DNA from: Nitratireductor kimnyeongensis
GTDB lineage: Bacteria > Pseudomonadota > Alphaproteobacteria > Rhizobiales > Rhizobiaceae
DNA length: 64,000 nt
Direction: 5' to 3'
Assembly (NCBI RefSeq): GCF_019891395.1
Contig: NZ_CP078143.1
Location: forward strand, 1,526,001-1,590,000
In this document: positions 34,582-42,946 of the stretch, piece after piece
Position numbering within the stretch: position 1 is the stretch's first letter
Layout of the letters: each line of letters begins with the position of its first letter
Program-made: the position numbers and the translations under genes
Notes under the pieces: model-generated
What the model was told of the DNA's origin: nothing
What the model saw: only the letters and a program-made list of their open reading frames with translations
Database searches by the model: none

Positions 34582-35513
34582 TGTTTGTCATCTCCATAGA
34601 AGACCCAATACCTGGCCGACCAGAACAAGGCCCCGGTGATCAGTGCGATGACCAGCAAGAGCAACCAGGCCATGGCGGTTGCAGCACCCATGTTGAGCTG
34701 TTCGAACGCCTGCTTGTAGAGGTAGACGGTGTAAAGCATCAGGGAGTTCGCAGGGCCTCCTGTGCCGCGCGAAAGGATCCATGCCTGCGTGAAACCCTGG
34801 AAGGACTGGATGGTGAGCAGGATCAGATTGAAAAAGATGATCGGCGATAACAAGGGCAAGGTGATGCGGCGGAAGATCGCGATGCTGCTGGCCCCGTCCA
34901 TCTTCGCTGCTTCGTAGTAAGATGCAGGAATTTGCCGCAACCCTGCAAGGAAGATCACCATCGAGGCTCCGAAGGTCCAGACATTCAGCGCAACCAGTGT
35001 CGCTGGCGCCGTGGATGGATCGGAGACCCAACTCTTGCCGGCAATGCCGAACCAGCCCAGAAAATCGTTGAAGATACCTTCGTCACCGAAAACCTGAAGC
35101 CACAGAAAACCAATGGCCACGCTGCTGCCGATCAGGGAAGGGATGTAGAAGAGCGAGCGATAGATCGCCAAGCCCGACAGCCCCTGATTGAGTACGGCCG
35201 CCACAAGGAGCGACGCGATCAGGATCAGGGGCACGGAGCAAAGAACATATATCGCGGTGGCGATCACGGAATCGTGGAACACCTGATCCCAGAACAGAAG
35301 ATCGATGTAATTCTCAAATCCCACCCATTGCGGGGCCGAAAACAGATTGTACCGGGTAAACGACAGATAAAGCGATGCGATGACCGGTCCAATCGTTATA
35401 AGGACCAGACCGATGAACCAGGGCATCAGAAACATGTAAGCCGCACGGCTTTCGCTTTGTTGTGGCGTCAGCCTGTGGCGCTTGCGCCGGGATCTGGCGT
35501 GCTGATCCTTCAT
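34578..35513 (-). CDS. Sugar ABC transporter permease (MalF family)
   Basis: A 311-residue permease of the MalF/UgpA group. After a charged N-terminus (RSRRKRHRLTPQQSESRAAYMF) about six spans are visible. The EAA loop is ASYYEAAKMDGASSIAIFRRITLPLLSPIIFFN. It pairs with the MalG-type permease, whose gene overlaps by 4 bp. The gene follows the binding-protein gene by 58 bp. Confidence 0.92.
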   Translation of the reverse strand: MKDQHARSRRKRHRLTPQQSESRAAYMFLMPWFIGLVLITIGPVIASLYLSFTRYNLFSAPQWVGFENYIDLLFWDQVFHDSVIATAIYVLCSVPLILIASLLVAAVLNQGLSGLAIYRSLFYIPSLIGSSVAIGFLWLQVFGDEGIFNDFLGWFGIAGKSWVSDPSTAPATLVALNVWTFGASMVIFLAGLRQIPASYYEAAKMDGASSIAIFRRITLPLLSPIIFFNLILLTIQSFQGFTQAWILSRGTGGPANSLMLYTVYLYKQAFEQLNMGAATAMAWLLLLVIALITGALFWSARYWVFYGDDKQ

Positions 35514-35571
35514 GCTTACCTCGAGCGTCGGGAAGGGGTATCGGGCACGCCGTGGCGCGCCCGAACCGGTC

Positions 35572-36891
35572 TCACTTCATGTTGCGATTGATTTCGTTGA
35601 TCATGTTCGCAGCAGCTTCCTCGGGGGTCGAACGCCCGAAAGCGACACGCTCATAGGCGGACTGCAGAGAATCCTTCAAAGCCTGATAGGCGCCGGTGGG
35701 GTAGAAGACACCCTTGGCCCGCTTCGACACAACACGTAGTGCCTCGATCTGCTCTTTCTGACCATCGGTCGCATCGGGCATCTTGTATTGGGCTTCCTGG
35801 AAACGATCGACGGCAACGACGCCATTGTCCGAAGAATAGATATTGGCGGCGCGTTCGTCCTGCAGGAAGAAGTTCGTATAGGCGACCGCGATGTCGCGTG
35901 CGCCCGCTTCGCAGCCAGCCGCAATCGAGATGCCGTTGATACCGACATCCTCGCCGGCGCCATCCGGGCCAAGAGGGTAAAGGGCGATATCAAGATTGCT
36001 GCCGGGCGCGGCGGTGTCGAGCACAGCCTGGTGTGCGTCGAGGCGGTTCGCCGGACGCGGCTGCACCACGAGGCGGCCATTGGCGATGCCGGACTCTTCG
36101 ATCAGATCGCTGCGTTCTTCAACGAGGCGATCAGCGTCCTGAGCAGCGCCTGCCTTGCGCAGTTCTTCCCAATAGTTGAACCAATCGGTCACGATGGCTT
36201 CGTCAAATCCGACACCGCCCTCGCTAAAGACCTTCTGCCCATGGGACTGGACATAGGCAATAAATGCCTCCGGCGAGACGGGCATTCCACCGGCGGCATC
36301 CACCCCGTCAGGCAGCTTCTCGTTCACCGCCAAGAGCCATGTCTTGAACTCCTCCCACGTCACGCTGTCAGAGTCAAAGGGCGTAATGCCGGTTGATTCT
36401 GCAAGAGATTGGTTCATCAACATCACGTAGAAGAACACGCCCGTCGGCACCATATAAAGCTTCCCGTCCTCACCACGGCCGGAATCGATCAGTGGTTTGG
36501 GAATACCGGTGAGATCCAGTTTGCCGGAAGCGACGAGGTCGTCCAGCGGAAGCAGGATTGAGGGATCGTCGTAATTTGCGAGCCAGCGGTTCTGCATCTG
36601 AATGATACAGGGTAGGTTGCTGCCTGCGGCCTGAACATTCACTTTCTGCCAATATCCGCTCCAGTCCGAAGGCTCCCGCACGATGCTGACGCCCGGATTC
36701 TCGCTCTCGAACAGCTCAATCACATCGTAGGTTTTCTCATTTCGAGACGGACCGCCCCACCAACTGTACCGCGCTTCCCCGGAAAGGCCGCTCTGTGCCT
36801 CGGCGGTCGCCACAGGCGTGGCGACCATTCCCGTCAAGCTCAAAGCCAAAACAGATGTCAGCGTCTTCAAACCATTCAGTTTTGCGTTCAT
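35572..36891 (-). CDS. Sugar ABC transporter substrate-binding protein (CUT1)
   Basis: A 439-residue SBP_bac_1 receptor. The signal peptide (KTLTSVLALSLTGMVATPVATAEA) is followed by SGEARYSWWGGPSRNEKTYDVIELFESENPGVSIVREPSDWSGYWQKV, typical of maltose or glycerol-phosphate receptors. A cysteine pair (about PCIIQ and a GCEAG) may form a disulphide. It is 43 bp downstream of pdxA2, in the same operon, so the imported compound is probably broken down by the dehydrogenases and hydrolase of this island. The ligand could be an apiose- or tetronate-containing glycoside, but this is inference. Confidence 0.9.
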   Translation of the reverse strand: MNAKLNGLKTLTSVLALSLTGMVATPVATAEAQSGLSGEARYSWWGGPSRNEKTYDVIELFESENPGVSIVREPSDWSGYWQKVNVQAAGSNLPCIIQMQNRWLANYDDPSILLPLDDLVASGKLDLTGIPKPLIDSGRGEDGKLYMVPTGVFFYVMLMNQSLAESTGITPFDSDSVTWEEFKTWLLAVNEKLPDGVDAAGGMPVSPEAFIAYVQSHGQKVFSEGGVGFDEAIVTDWFNYWEELRKAGAAQDADRLVEERSDLIEESGIANGRLVVQPRPANRLDAHQAVLDTAAPGSNLDIALYPLGPDGAGEDVGINGISIAAGCEAGARDIAVAYTNFFLQDERAANIYSSDNGVVAVDRFQEAQYKMPDATDGQKEQIEALRVVSKRAKGVFYPTGAYQALKDSLQSAYERVAFGRSTPEEAAANMINEINRNMK

Positions 36892-36934
36892 TCTTGCTTC
36901 CTCCCTTATGTGTTCCCCGGAACGCGCCTGACTA

Positions 36935-37930
36935 TCAGGTCACATTGCGGGAGATCTTGCGACACAGGGCAAGCGCCTCGCGCAGGCCGTCCAGCCGCGC
37001 CACCCCCTGTCCCACAATATCGAAAGCCGTTCCGTGGCCCGGTGTGGCGAACGGTACGGCCAGCCCGCCTATGAGGGTCACGGATCGGCCAAGCCCAATC
37101 AATTTCAGGGCGATCTGCCCCTGGTCGTGATACATGGTCAAAATGCCATTGGCGCCCTGCGCCCTGGCCTGGGCGAATACGGTGTCCGCCGGAATTGGTC
37201 CGATGATATCGAAGCCATCCTCCCGCATGGCGGCGATCGCTGGTGCGATCACGTCAATCTCCTCGCGTCCGAACACGCCCTGCTCCCCGGCATGTGGATT
37301 GAGACCGGCGGCACAGATTTTCGGTGCCTGAATACCAGCCGCGATCATCGTGTTGGCCAGCAACTTCGCAGCACGGCGGATACCATCGGCTGAGATTGCA
37401 TCGGCCACGTCGCGCAGCGGAATGTGACTGGTCACGCGTGCCGTCCACATCCCTTCCAGTGCGTTGATTTCCCCGGCATCCGCGCATTGGGGCATGTTCT
37501 TCATGATGTATTCGAGCTCATCACCACTTGGATGGCCCGCATCGCGCATCGCCTGCTTGTTCAGCGGGCCGTAAACCGCGCCAGCAATCTCTCGCTTGCG
37601 CGCAGCTTCGGTCAGCCAGTCCAGAACAGCCAGTGATTCCGCTCCGGCTTCCCGTGACACTTTCCCCAACGGTCCGACCGGTGCATCGAACGGTAGATCC
37701 AGAAACCGCACGCCATCTGCGCAACACTCCGACAAGCGAGAGATGCGCGGGAGTTCGCGGCTTCCGCCACACCGGGCCGCGGCATCACGAAACACGTCCC
37801 AATCCCCCAGGATGACAATTCCTCCCTCCACCGGAGCGCCCTTGTCTGTAAATGTACGTGCCACGATCTCGGGTCCGATGCCGTATCGGTCACCGAGGGT
37901 CACGATCATGGGGCGAATGGATTGATTCAT
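36935..37930 (-). CDS. pdxA2: PdxA2-like 4-phosphotetronate dehydrogenase
   Basis: A 331-residue PdxA-family dehydrogenase. The family core is present: TSHIPLRDV (metal or substrate His), AAGLNPHAGEQGVFGREEID, GPIPADTVFAQARAQ, MYHDQGQIALK, and a C-terminal GHGTAFDIVG. The opening motif reads LGDRYGIGPEI, where most PdxA have GDPAGIGPE. The genome context (otn genes, sugar acids) favours PdxA2, which oxidises D-threonate or D-erythronate 4-phosphate to dihydroxyacetone phosphate, over pyridoxine synthesis. The start at 37930 precedes MNQSIRP; an in-frame start 13 codons upstream lacks support. It heads the ABC transporter operon. A DtnK-type kinase that would feed it is not separately encoded here. 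Confidence 0.82.
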   Translation of the reverse strand: MNQSIRPMIVTLGDRYGIGPEIVARTFTDKGAPVEGGIVILGDWDVFRDAAARCGGSRELPRISRLSECCADGVRFLDLPFDAPVGPLGKVSREAGAESLAVLDWLTEAARKREIAGAVYGPLNKQAMRDAGHPSGDELEYIMKNMPQCADAGEINALEGMWTARVTSHIPLRDVADAISADGIRRAAKLLANTMIAAGIQAPKICAAGLNPHAGEQGVFGREEIDVIAPAIAAMREDGFDIIGPIPADTVFAQARAQGANGILTMYHDQGQIALKLIGLGRSVTLIGGLAVPFATPGHGTAFDIVGQGVARLDGLREALALCRKISRNVT

Positions 37931-37968
37931 GGGGCAAAACTTACACTTCGAGGTGATTGATGTGATCA

Positions 37969-37988
37969 CTATAATCTGTAATTATAAA
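37969..37988. promoter_or_regulatory. AT-rich operator, site B
   Basis: CTATAATCTGTAATTATAAA shares 16 of 20 positions with site A at 28999 and has the same TAATNN-G-TAATTA core. It sits between divergent pdxA2 (minus) and the 3-hydroxyisobutyrate dehydrogenase-like gene (plus). The likely binder is the GntR regulator at 31775-32479. A single GTGATCAC immediately to the left (37962-37969) overlaps it by a base but is not in the N2-paired arrangement of the 2441 palindrome. Confidence 0.7.
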
Positions 37989-38019
37989 TTATCCAGAAAA
38001 TTCTGAGGGAGGATGCCAG

Positions 38020-38898
38020 ATGGCTGGGCGGCAGGAAAAAGCGCTGATCGGATTTGTGGGTCTGGGGATGATGGGCCTGCCCATGGTGCAGAAGCTCCAG
38101 CAGGCCGGACATCGCCTGGTGGTGTGGAACCGTGAACCCGAAGCGTATGATCAGTTGAGCGATGTCTTGATCGCCGAGAATCCCCGCGCGGTTGCGGAAC
38201 AGGCCGGCATCATATTTCTGTGCGTGCTCGATGACCGTGCGGTGGATGATGTGGTCTTTGGACAGGGTGGCATTGCCGAAGCGGCGAACCCATCACATCT
38301 CATCGTGGATCATTCCACCGGTCTGCCTGTGCCGACACAGGCGCGCGCCGAGAAACTGAAAAGCACCTGTGGCGCAGATTGGGTCGACGCTCCGGTGTCC
38401 GGAGGACCCGGTTATGCCCGCGAAGGCAAGCTGACCATCATGGCGGGCGGCGAGCCGGACGCGCTGGCGCGCGCGGCGCCCTTCATGGATGCCTATGCAG
38501 GTCGCACCACATTGATGGGACCGGTGGGCGCGGGCCAGACCGCCAAGGTTATCAATCAGGCGATCTGTGGCGTCGGATATGTTCTCATGGCGGAAGTGCA
38601 CAGACTGGCCACTCAGAGCGGGCTCGCCGCGGACAGGCTTCCGCAGTGCCTAGCAGGCGGACATGCAGACAGCGCTCTGCTGCGATATGCCTATCCGAAG
38701 ATTGACGCGCAGGACTTTGTGCCTGTCGCGAGCAAAGCCTCGCAAATGGCCAAAGACCTCAAGAATGTGGAAGCGGAAATCAAACGTCTCGGCCTCGCGC
38801 TGCCAATCGTCCAGCTCGCCAAGGAGAGATACGCAGACTATGTGGCTGCGGGCCATGGAGACAATGAAACCGCTTCAATCAGCGAACTCTATAAATGA
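38020..38898 (+). CDS. 3-hydroxyisobutyrate dehydrogenase family, LtnD-like
   Basis: A 292-residue beta-hydroxyacid dehydrogenase. The NAD motif GFVGLGMMGLPM is at 11-22, substrate motif DAPVSGGPGYA from 123, and the catalytic lysine is in AGQTAKVINQ (176). In the presence of otnK, otnC and otnI, the family member LtnD oxidises L-threonate to 2-oxotetronate, and this protein could fill that step. The start ATG follows GGGAGGA by 7 nt. It shares the site B promoter with pdxA2 and is monocistronic; the next gene is convergent. Other 3-hydroxyacids cannot be excluded. Confidence 0.87.
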   Translation: MAGRQEKALIGFVGLGMMGLPMVQKLQQAGHRLVVWNREPEAYDQLSDVLIAENPRAVAEQAGIIFLCVLDDRAVDDVVFGQGGIAEAANPSHLIVDHSTGLPVPTQARAEKLKSTCGADWVDAPVSGGPGYAREGKLTIMAGGEPDALARAAPFMDAYAGRTTLMGPVGAGQTAKVINQAICGVGYVLMAEVHRLATQSGLAADRLPQCLAGGHADSALLRYAYPKIDAQDFVPVASKASQMAKDLKNVEAEIKRLGLALPIVQLAKERYADYVAAGHGDNETASISELYK

Positions 38899-39052
38899 GC
38901 CACCCGCTCCATTGAATGGATCATCAGCGCGTGAAGTGCATTTCTTCATGCGCTCTCTCTCCTCGTCCAGCCTTACCGCGGGTCTCCAAACGACACGGGC
39001 CGGCAAAACGCGATGGGCCGCAGGCACTCTTCCGGGAGCTTCACAGGTTCCG

Positions 39053-40249
39053 TCACTTTCCAGCAACCAGATCGACAACGGTGAGCGGGGTTGTGATGAT
39101 GATCTCGGCCGCAGTTCCAACAGTACTGCCGAGATTCTGCACCAGATCTTCCAATCGGCTGGAAAGCTCGCCCTGAGTGACTCCGTCCAATTTGCCTTCG
39201 AATGAAAGACGCTCACCCAACAGGCGGACGAGAAGCGGGTTCTCCGCAAACTTCGTGTGGTTGAGCCAGCCCCCTGCCTTGACTTTGCTGACGTCAACCA
39301 CTGTTACCCCCAATGCCGTGAGGGAACTGACTTCGTTATAGGCACCCAGGCGAGTTTGATTGCCGGCGATGAAACCAGAAAGATTGAGAGCCCGGTCGTT
39401 GCTGGCCGTCAAGACGAGGAAGGTCTTGCTTGGCACCCCATAGCGCCTCATCTGTGTCTTGAACACATCAACATCGAGATCAGGCGACGCCAGAATGACA
39501 TCGGCCAGCTTGCCCCCGAGGTCACGGTCCCCTGAGATGGCCAGTTGGCGAAGCGCTTCCATGGCGATCCAGCTACCCATTGAGTGAGCGACAATGTCAA
39601 TTCGCTTTGCCCCAGCGCGTGAGATCAATCGCAACGTGTCCTCAAGCGCATCACGGGCCGCAGTCGCACTGTTATAGTCATAGACATAGTCAAGTGTTCG
39701 CTCCGCAGACGGCCAGGAGAAAAGGATCGGTGTGCCGTTGTACCCGGCATCATGGAAGATCTGAGCTGAGCGATACACCGCACCGGTGAAACCGGTGTTG
39801 TAACCGTGGACAAACACCAGCGCCCGTCCGTTGTTGCTCTGAATTCTCGCCCGAAGGGCATTCTCGAAATCCATGGGCTGCGCGTATAAATCCGCACGCT
39901 GTACCGAAAAATGCCGCCTTGCATCAGCAGCTTTCTGGCTGGAGACACGTTCCACTCGTCCTGATCGGTGTGCTTTGGGAACGGAAACGTCTACACGGGC
40001 AAAGGATACATTCTCGCCCCGCCGGTTCAGGCTTCGTCTTCCAGAGAAAATCTCGCCAGGTTCAGCACTCTTCGCCCGCGTGGTTGCGAGGAAAATTTTA
40101 TGGGTGGCGAGAGCTTCTACCGCGTCTGCCGAGCCGTTCGATTCCTGGCTTGAAAGCAATGCATCGTGATTGGCGCACGCCGAAAAGGCGAAGGACATTA
40201 ACAGGACAGCAAGGCAACGAAGACCTTGAGAAAACGAACAACAAGCCAT
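39053..40249 (-). CDS. Alpha/beta hydrolase lipoprotein (DUF900 family)
   Basis: A 398-residue protein. It begins with a signal peptide whose end LLMSFAFSAC fits a lipobox, so it is probably an outer-membrane or periplasmic lipoprotein. Residues about 80-310 form a DUF900 alpha/beta hydrolase: oxyanion segment LVFVHGYNTGF, nucleophile Ser in IVAHSMGSW, Asp in ASPDLDVD, and a late His (LNHTKF). DUF900 enzymes have serine esterase or lipase-type active sites with unknown natural substrates. It follows the channel-like receptor gene on the same strand by 70 bp. Confidence 0.82.
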   Translation of the reverse strand: MACCSFSQGLRCLAVLLMSFAFSACANHDALLSSQESNGSADAVEALATHKIFLATTRAKSAEPGEIFSGRRSLNRRGENVSFARVDVSVPKAHRSGRVERVSSQKAADARRHFSVQRADLYAQPMDFENALRARIQSNNGRALVFVHGYNTGFTGAVYRSAQIFHDAGYNGTPILFSWPSAERTLDYVYDYNSATAARDALEDTLRLISRAGAKRIDIVAHSMGSWIAMEALRQLAISGDRDLGGKLADVILASPDLDVDVFKTQMRRYGVPSKTFLVLTASNDRALNLSGFIAGNQTRLGAYNEVSSLTALGVTVVDVSKVKAGGWLNHTKFAENPLLVRLLGERLSFEGKLDGVTQGELSSRLEDLVQNLGSTVGTAAEIIITTPLTVVDLVAGK

Positions 40250-40319
40250 TCTTCAATCGCAAAATAGGATCAATTATATCTAATTTAGAAAGAAAACATG
40301 GAATGTTCTCTGTCTAAGG

Positions 40320-41432
40320 CTAATTATCTCCCCCAAAGTATTTGATGTAGAGCCGATGGATCATTCCATCTTCATGAGCGCCAACGACTTCAACTGTCAG
40401 CGGTTTCCTCAAGGGACTTTGAGGCGGCAATCCGAACCCATACTTGTCTGGATTGAACAATGGTCCGACGACCGAGAATGCCTTTTCGGGATTCTTGTAG
40501 GCGAAGTATTCCAGAACGGGCTTGTCGCCGACAACCGCATCGATCCGGCCAGCCAGGAGAGCGTCAGCCGATTTGCGGATATTGGGGAATGGAACGACTG
40601 CCAGCCGGGCTGCGCGCGCAACGTCCTCTGCAGTGCTTCCCTCGGTGACACCGACAATCCGTCCTGACAGATCACCGACATTGTGTATGTCTCCTCGAAG
40701 CGAAAGTGTCGTCATGACACTGGTAACCGATGATGTCACGAAAGCCACCACAAGCACCCCGAAAACCAACCAGACACCCTGCCAAACACGCCCATACCAG
40801 CCGAAGAGATTTCGACGTGGGGCAGGCTTTCCGGAAGTTGCAATGGTCATCACCGAGTAGAAGCTCTCGGCCAGACCATCTCTCCACCGTTTGGGAAAAT
40901 CCCTGTCGAAATGCCTGTCGAACATCGTATAGCCGACCGTTGCCAACAGTATGACAAAACCCAACCAGGCATAGGCTCCCAGAAAACCCGAGTCCCGCAA
41001 ACCGCGCAGCAAATCCCAGAAACTTCCCGAAGAATCGTCATGAACCATGATGCGCAGACCGGAATCGAACCAGGGCTGCGTGAATTCAATTCTCTGAGCG
41101 CGTGCCTCGGTGATGGTTAGATTGGTGACAGCAACGTCGACCTCACCCTTCGCGGTGGCATCGACCATCTCGCGCACTGTCTCATAGGGTAAATAATTGA
41201 ATTTCAGACCCAATTCCTTGGCGAACATCTCCCAAAGCTCAATCGCCATTCCGGAATAGTGCCCCTTCTCCTCGACCACGAAGGGAGGGTTCTCGTGCAC
41301 TGCCACTCTCAGCGGCGGTTGCTGCGCAAAAGCTGGGGCCGCACCGCTGCAGACGATGAATGCGCAGATCAGAGCCGCGACGATACGGCGCCAAATTCTT
41401 TTGCTGGCGAGCGGGAGTATACATCCAGCCAT
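40320..41432 (-). CDS. Ionotropic glutamate receptor-like ligand-gated channel
   Basis: A 370-residue protein combining an SBP_bac_3 ligand domain with an ion-channel core. A signal peptide covers residues 11-36 (ending APAFA). Ligand lobe S1 spans about 40-147, with TITEARAQRIEFTQPW holding the Arg (111) that binds an amino-acid carboxylate. M1 is about 153-171, a pore loop about 189-205, M2 about 216-236 and lobe S2 about 250-370 (EGSTAED). This is the GluR0 layout. The pore loop reads SVMTIATSGKPAP, where GluR0 and K+ channels have TVGYGD, so the K+ filter is absent. I chose the ATG at 41432, preceded by GAGGAGAACGGT. Confidence 0.82.
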   Translation of the reverse strand: MAGCILPLASKRIWRRIVAALICAFIVCSGAAPAFAQQPPLRVAVHENPPFVVEEKGHYSGMAIELWEMFAKELGLKFNYLPYETVREMVDATAKGEVDVAVTNLTITEARAQRIEFTQPWFDSGLRIMVHDDSSGSFWDLLRGLRDSGFLGAYAWLGFVILLATVGYTMFDRHFDRDFPKRWRDGLAESFYSVMTIATSGKPAPRRNLFGWYGRVWQGVWLVFGVLVVAFVTSSVTSVMTTLSLRGDIHNVGDLSGRIVGVTEGSTAEDVARAARLAVVPFPNIRKSADALLAGRIDAVVGDKPVLEYFAYKNPEKAFSVVGPLFNPDKYGFGLPPQSPLRKPLTVEVVGAHEDGMIHRLYIKYFGGDN

Positions 41433-41470
41433 ACCGTTCTCCTCAGACATCAAAGTATGTTTGCTGCCGA

Positions 41471-42562
41471 TCAGGGCAGGATCGAAATCGCTATGAAGGC
41501 AGCGAAGATCACGAGATGAATTCCCCCCTGCATCATTGTGGTGCGCCCCGTGGCAAGGGACAACGTGCTCATGAACAATGTCAGGAGCAGAAGAACCATA
41601 TGCTCTGCCGCGAGCCCCAAGATCAGGGTTTTGCCCTGCATCACCGAGATCACTGCAACCGTGGGGATCGTGAGGCAGAGACTGGCGAGCGCCGAACCGA
41701 GAGCAAGATTGAGGCTGGTTTGAATATGGTTTTGCATGGCGGCACGAATCGACGCAACGCCCTCCGGCAACAACACCATCAACGCAATCACCACACCCAG
41801 CAGCGCATCCGGAAGACCCGCCGCTTCAATCTTGGCGTCGACCGGGGCTGCCAGAGTTTCAGCCAGCATCACCACAGCCACAAGCGCTACCGGGAGCATA
41901 ATGGCAGATAAGGCCACCGTTCTGGCAGGCACCGGTTCAGCATGGCCTGCGTGTTCCTGAGAGCTGGCGCTTGAAGCATCAAGGAAGTCGTCCTTGTGCT
42001 TGAACATCTGAACGAACAAAAACAGCGCATAAAGACTGAGCGAAACGATCGCGACAAATACCAGCTGCGCCGGCGCGTAAACGGGCCCGGGCCTTTCAAC
42101 GGTGAAATTCGGCAGGACCAGACCGAGCACGGCCAGCGTCCCCAGCACACCCAGAGCTGCGGTGGCGCCTCTCCCTTGAAACCCTTGTTCATGATACCGG
42201 ATGCCACCCACCAAAAGGCAGAGACCTACAATTCCGTTCAGCACGATCATGATCGCAGCAAATACGGTGTCACGTGCGACGGGGCTATCCCCGCTCGGGT
42301 CCGCGATCAGCACGGATACGATCAATGAAACTTCAATGACCGTGACCGCCAAAGCCAGAAGAATTGAGCCGAACGGCTGGCCGATCTTGTGGGAAACGAG
42401 TTCTGCATGGTGCACGGCCGAGAACACAGCCAACAACAGAAGCGGCGCAGCCAACATTAACAGGACGCCAGACACCGCGTCGTGTTCCAGATGCTCGATG
42501 AACAGGGCGAATCCGAGTGCCACGACAGGAGCTAGAAAGGTCCAAATTTGATTTCGCGTCAT
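41471..42562 (-). CDS. chaA: Calcium:proton antiporter (ChaA family)
   Basis: A 363-residue membrane protein with about 11 spans. It has both conserved cation-binding repeats of CaCA exchangers: HHAELVSHKIGQPFGSILLALAVTVIEVSLI near the N-terminus and LLPEGVASIRAAMQNHIQTSLNLALGSALASLCLTIP in the second half, each with a functionally essential Glu. A charged loop around EHAGHAEPVPARTV separates the halves. ChaA exports Ca2+, Na+ or K+ in exchange for protons at high pH. The gene precedes the channel-like receptor by 38 bp on the same strand, suggesting a shared role in cation balance. Confidence 0.92.
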   Translation of the reverse strand: MTRNQIWTFLAPVVALGFALFIEHLEHDAVSGVLLMLAAPLLLLAVFSAVHHAELVSHKIGQPFGSILLALAVTVIEVSLIVSVLIADPSGDSPVARDTVFAAIMIVLNGIVGLCLLVGGIRYHEQGFQGRGATAALGVLGTLAVLGLVLPNFTVERPGPVYAPAQLVFVAIVSLSLYALFLFVQMFKHKDDFLDASSASSQEHAGHAEPVPARTVALSAIMLPVALVAVVMLAETLAAPVDAKIEAAGLPDALLGVVIALMVLLPEGVASIRAAMQNHIQTSLNLALGSALASLCLTIPTVAVISVMQGKTLILGLAAEHMVLLLLTLFMSTLSLATGRTTMMQGGIHLVIFAAFIAISILP

Positions 42563-42946
42563 TTCCTTATTCTTCCACCCACCGCAGGTCCGAGCAGCCT
42601 CTCAAGGGTTCTGCCATTTGGTTATCAACGCTGACAATATCTCGATGGAAGCATTGCTGCGATGTGGTGGAAACCGTCTCGACGTAGTTTGCCGACCTTT
42701 TCACAGAAATTGCGCGAATGATCTCCAGCAAATCCAGCCCATACATACCGCCTGAGATTTGATCGTTAATGACACTGTCGATGCAGGCAATACGTTGTTT
42801 AGCCAAAGACACAAAGCCCTCTTGACGCCGACTAATGTTCGCGAAACAACAGCAATAGGCTCAGATGCGCATCATCCGTTCCAACTTCGCACTTTTTTGT
42901 TTTATTGGCGTTGGAATTGTCGTGTAACTTTGGATGGTGTTTTTGA
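42563..42946. other. 384-bp divergent promoter region between chaA and tolC-like genes
   Basis: No credible gene is visible; an 81-codon minus-strand frame (42567-42812) directly before chaA lacks a ribosome site and family similarity. It must hold the chaA promoter and the promoter of the outer-membrane gene. TTGACG near 42819 could be a -35, but no good -10 follows at the right distance. Confidence 0.55.

Noticed and set aside
36935..37930. Housekeeping pyridoxine-biosynthesis PdxA
   Set aside because: The gene is embedded in a sugar-acid and ABC importer operon next to otn genes, and its first motif diverges; vitamin B6 genes are not nearby.
37962..37969. Third copy of the region-2 GntR operator, a GTGATCAC unit
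   Set aside because: Only one GTGATCAC is present; the flanking TGATTGA does not keep the paired two-base spacing, so it probably falls within site B by chance.
42567..42812. 81-codon minus-strand frame upstream of chaA
   Set aside because: There is no ribosome site, no recognisable family and unremarkable composition; it lies in the promoter region and stops just before the chaA start.
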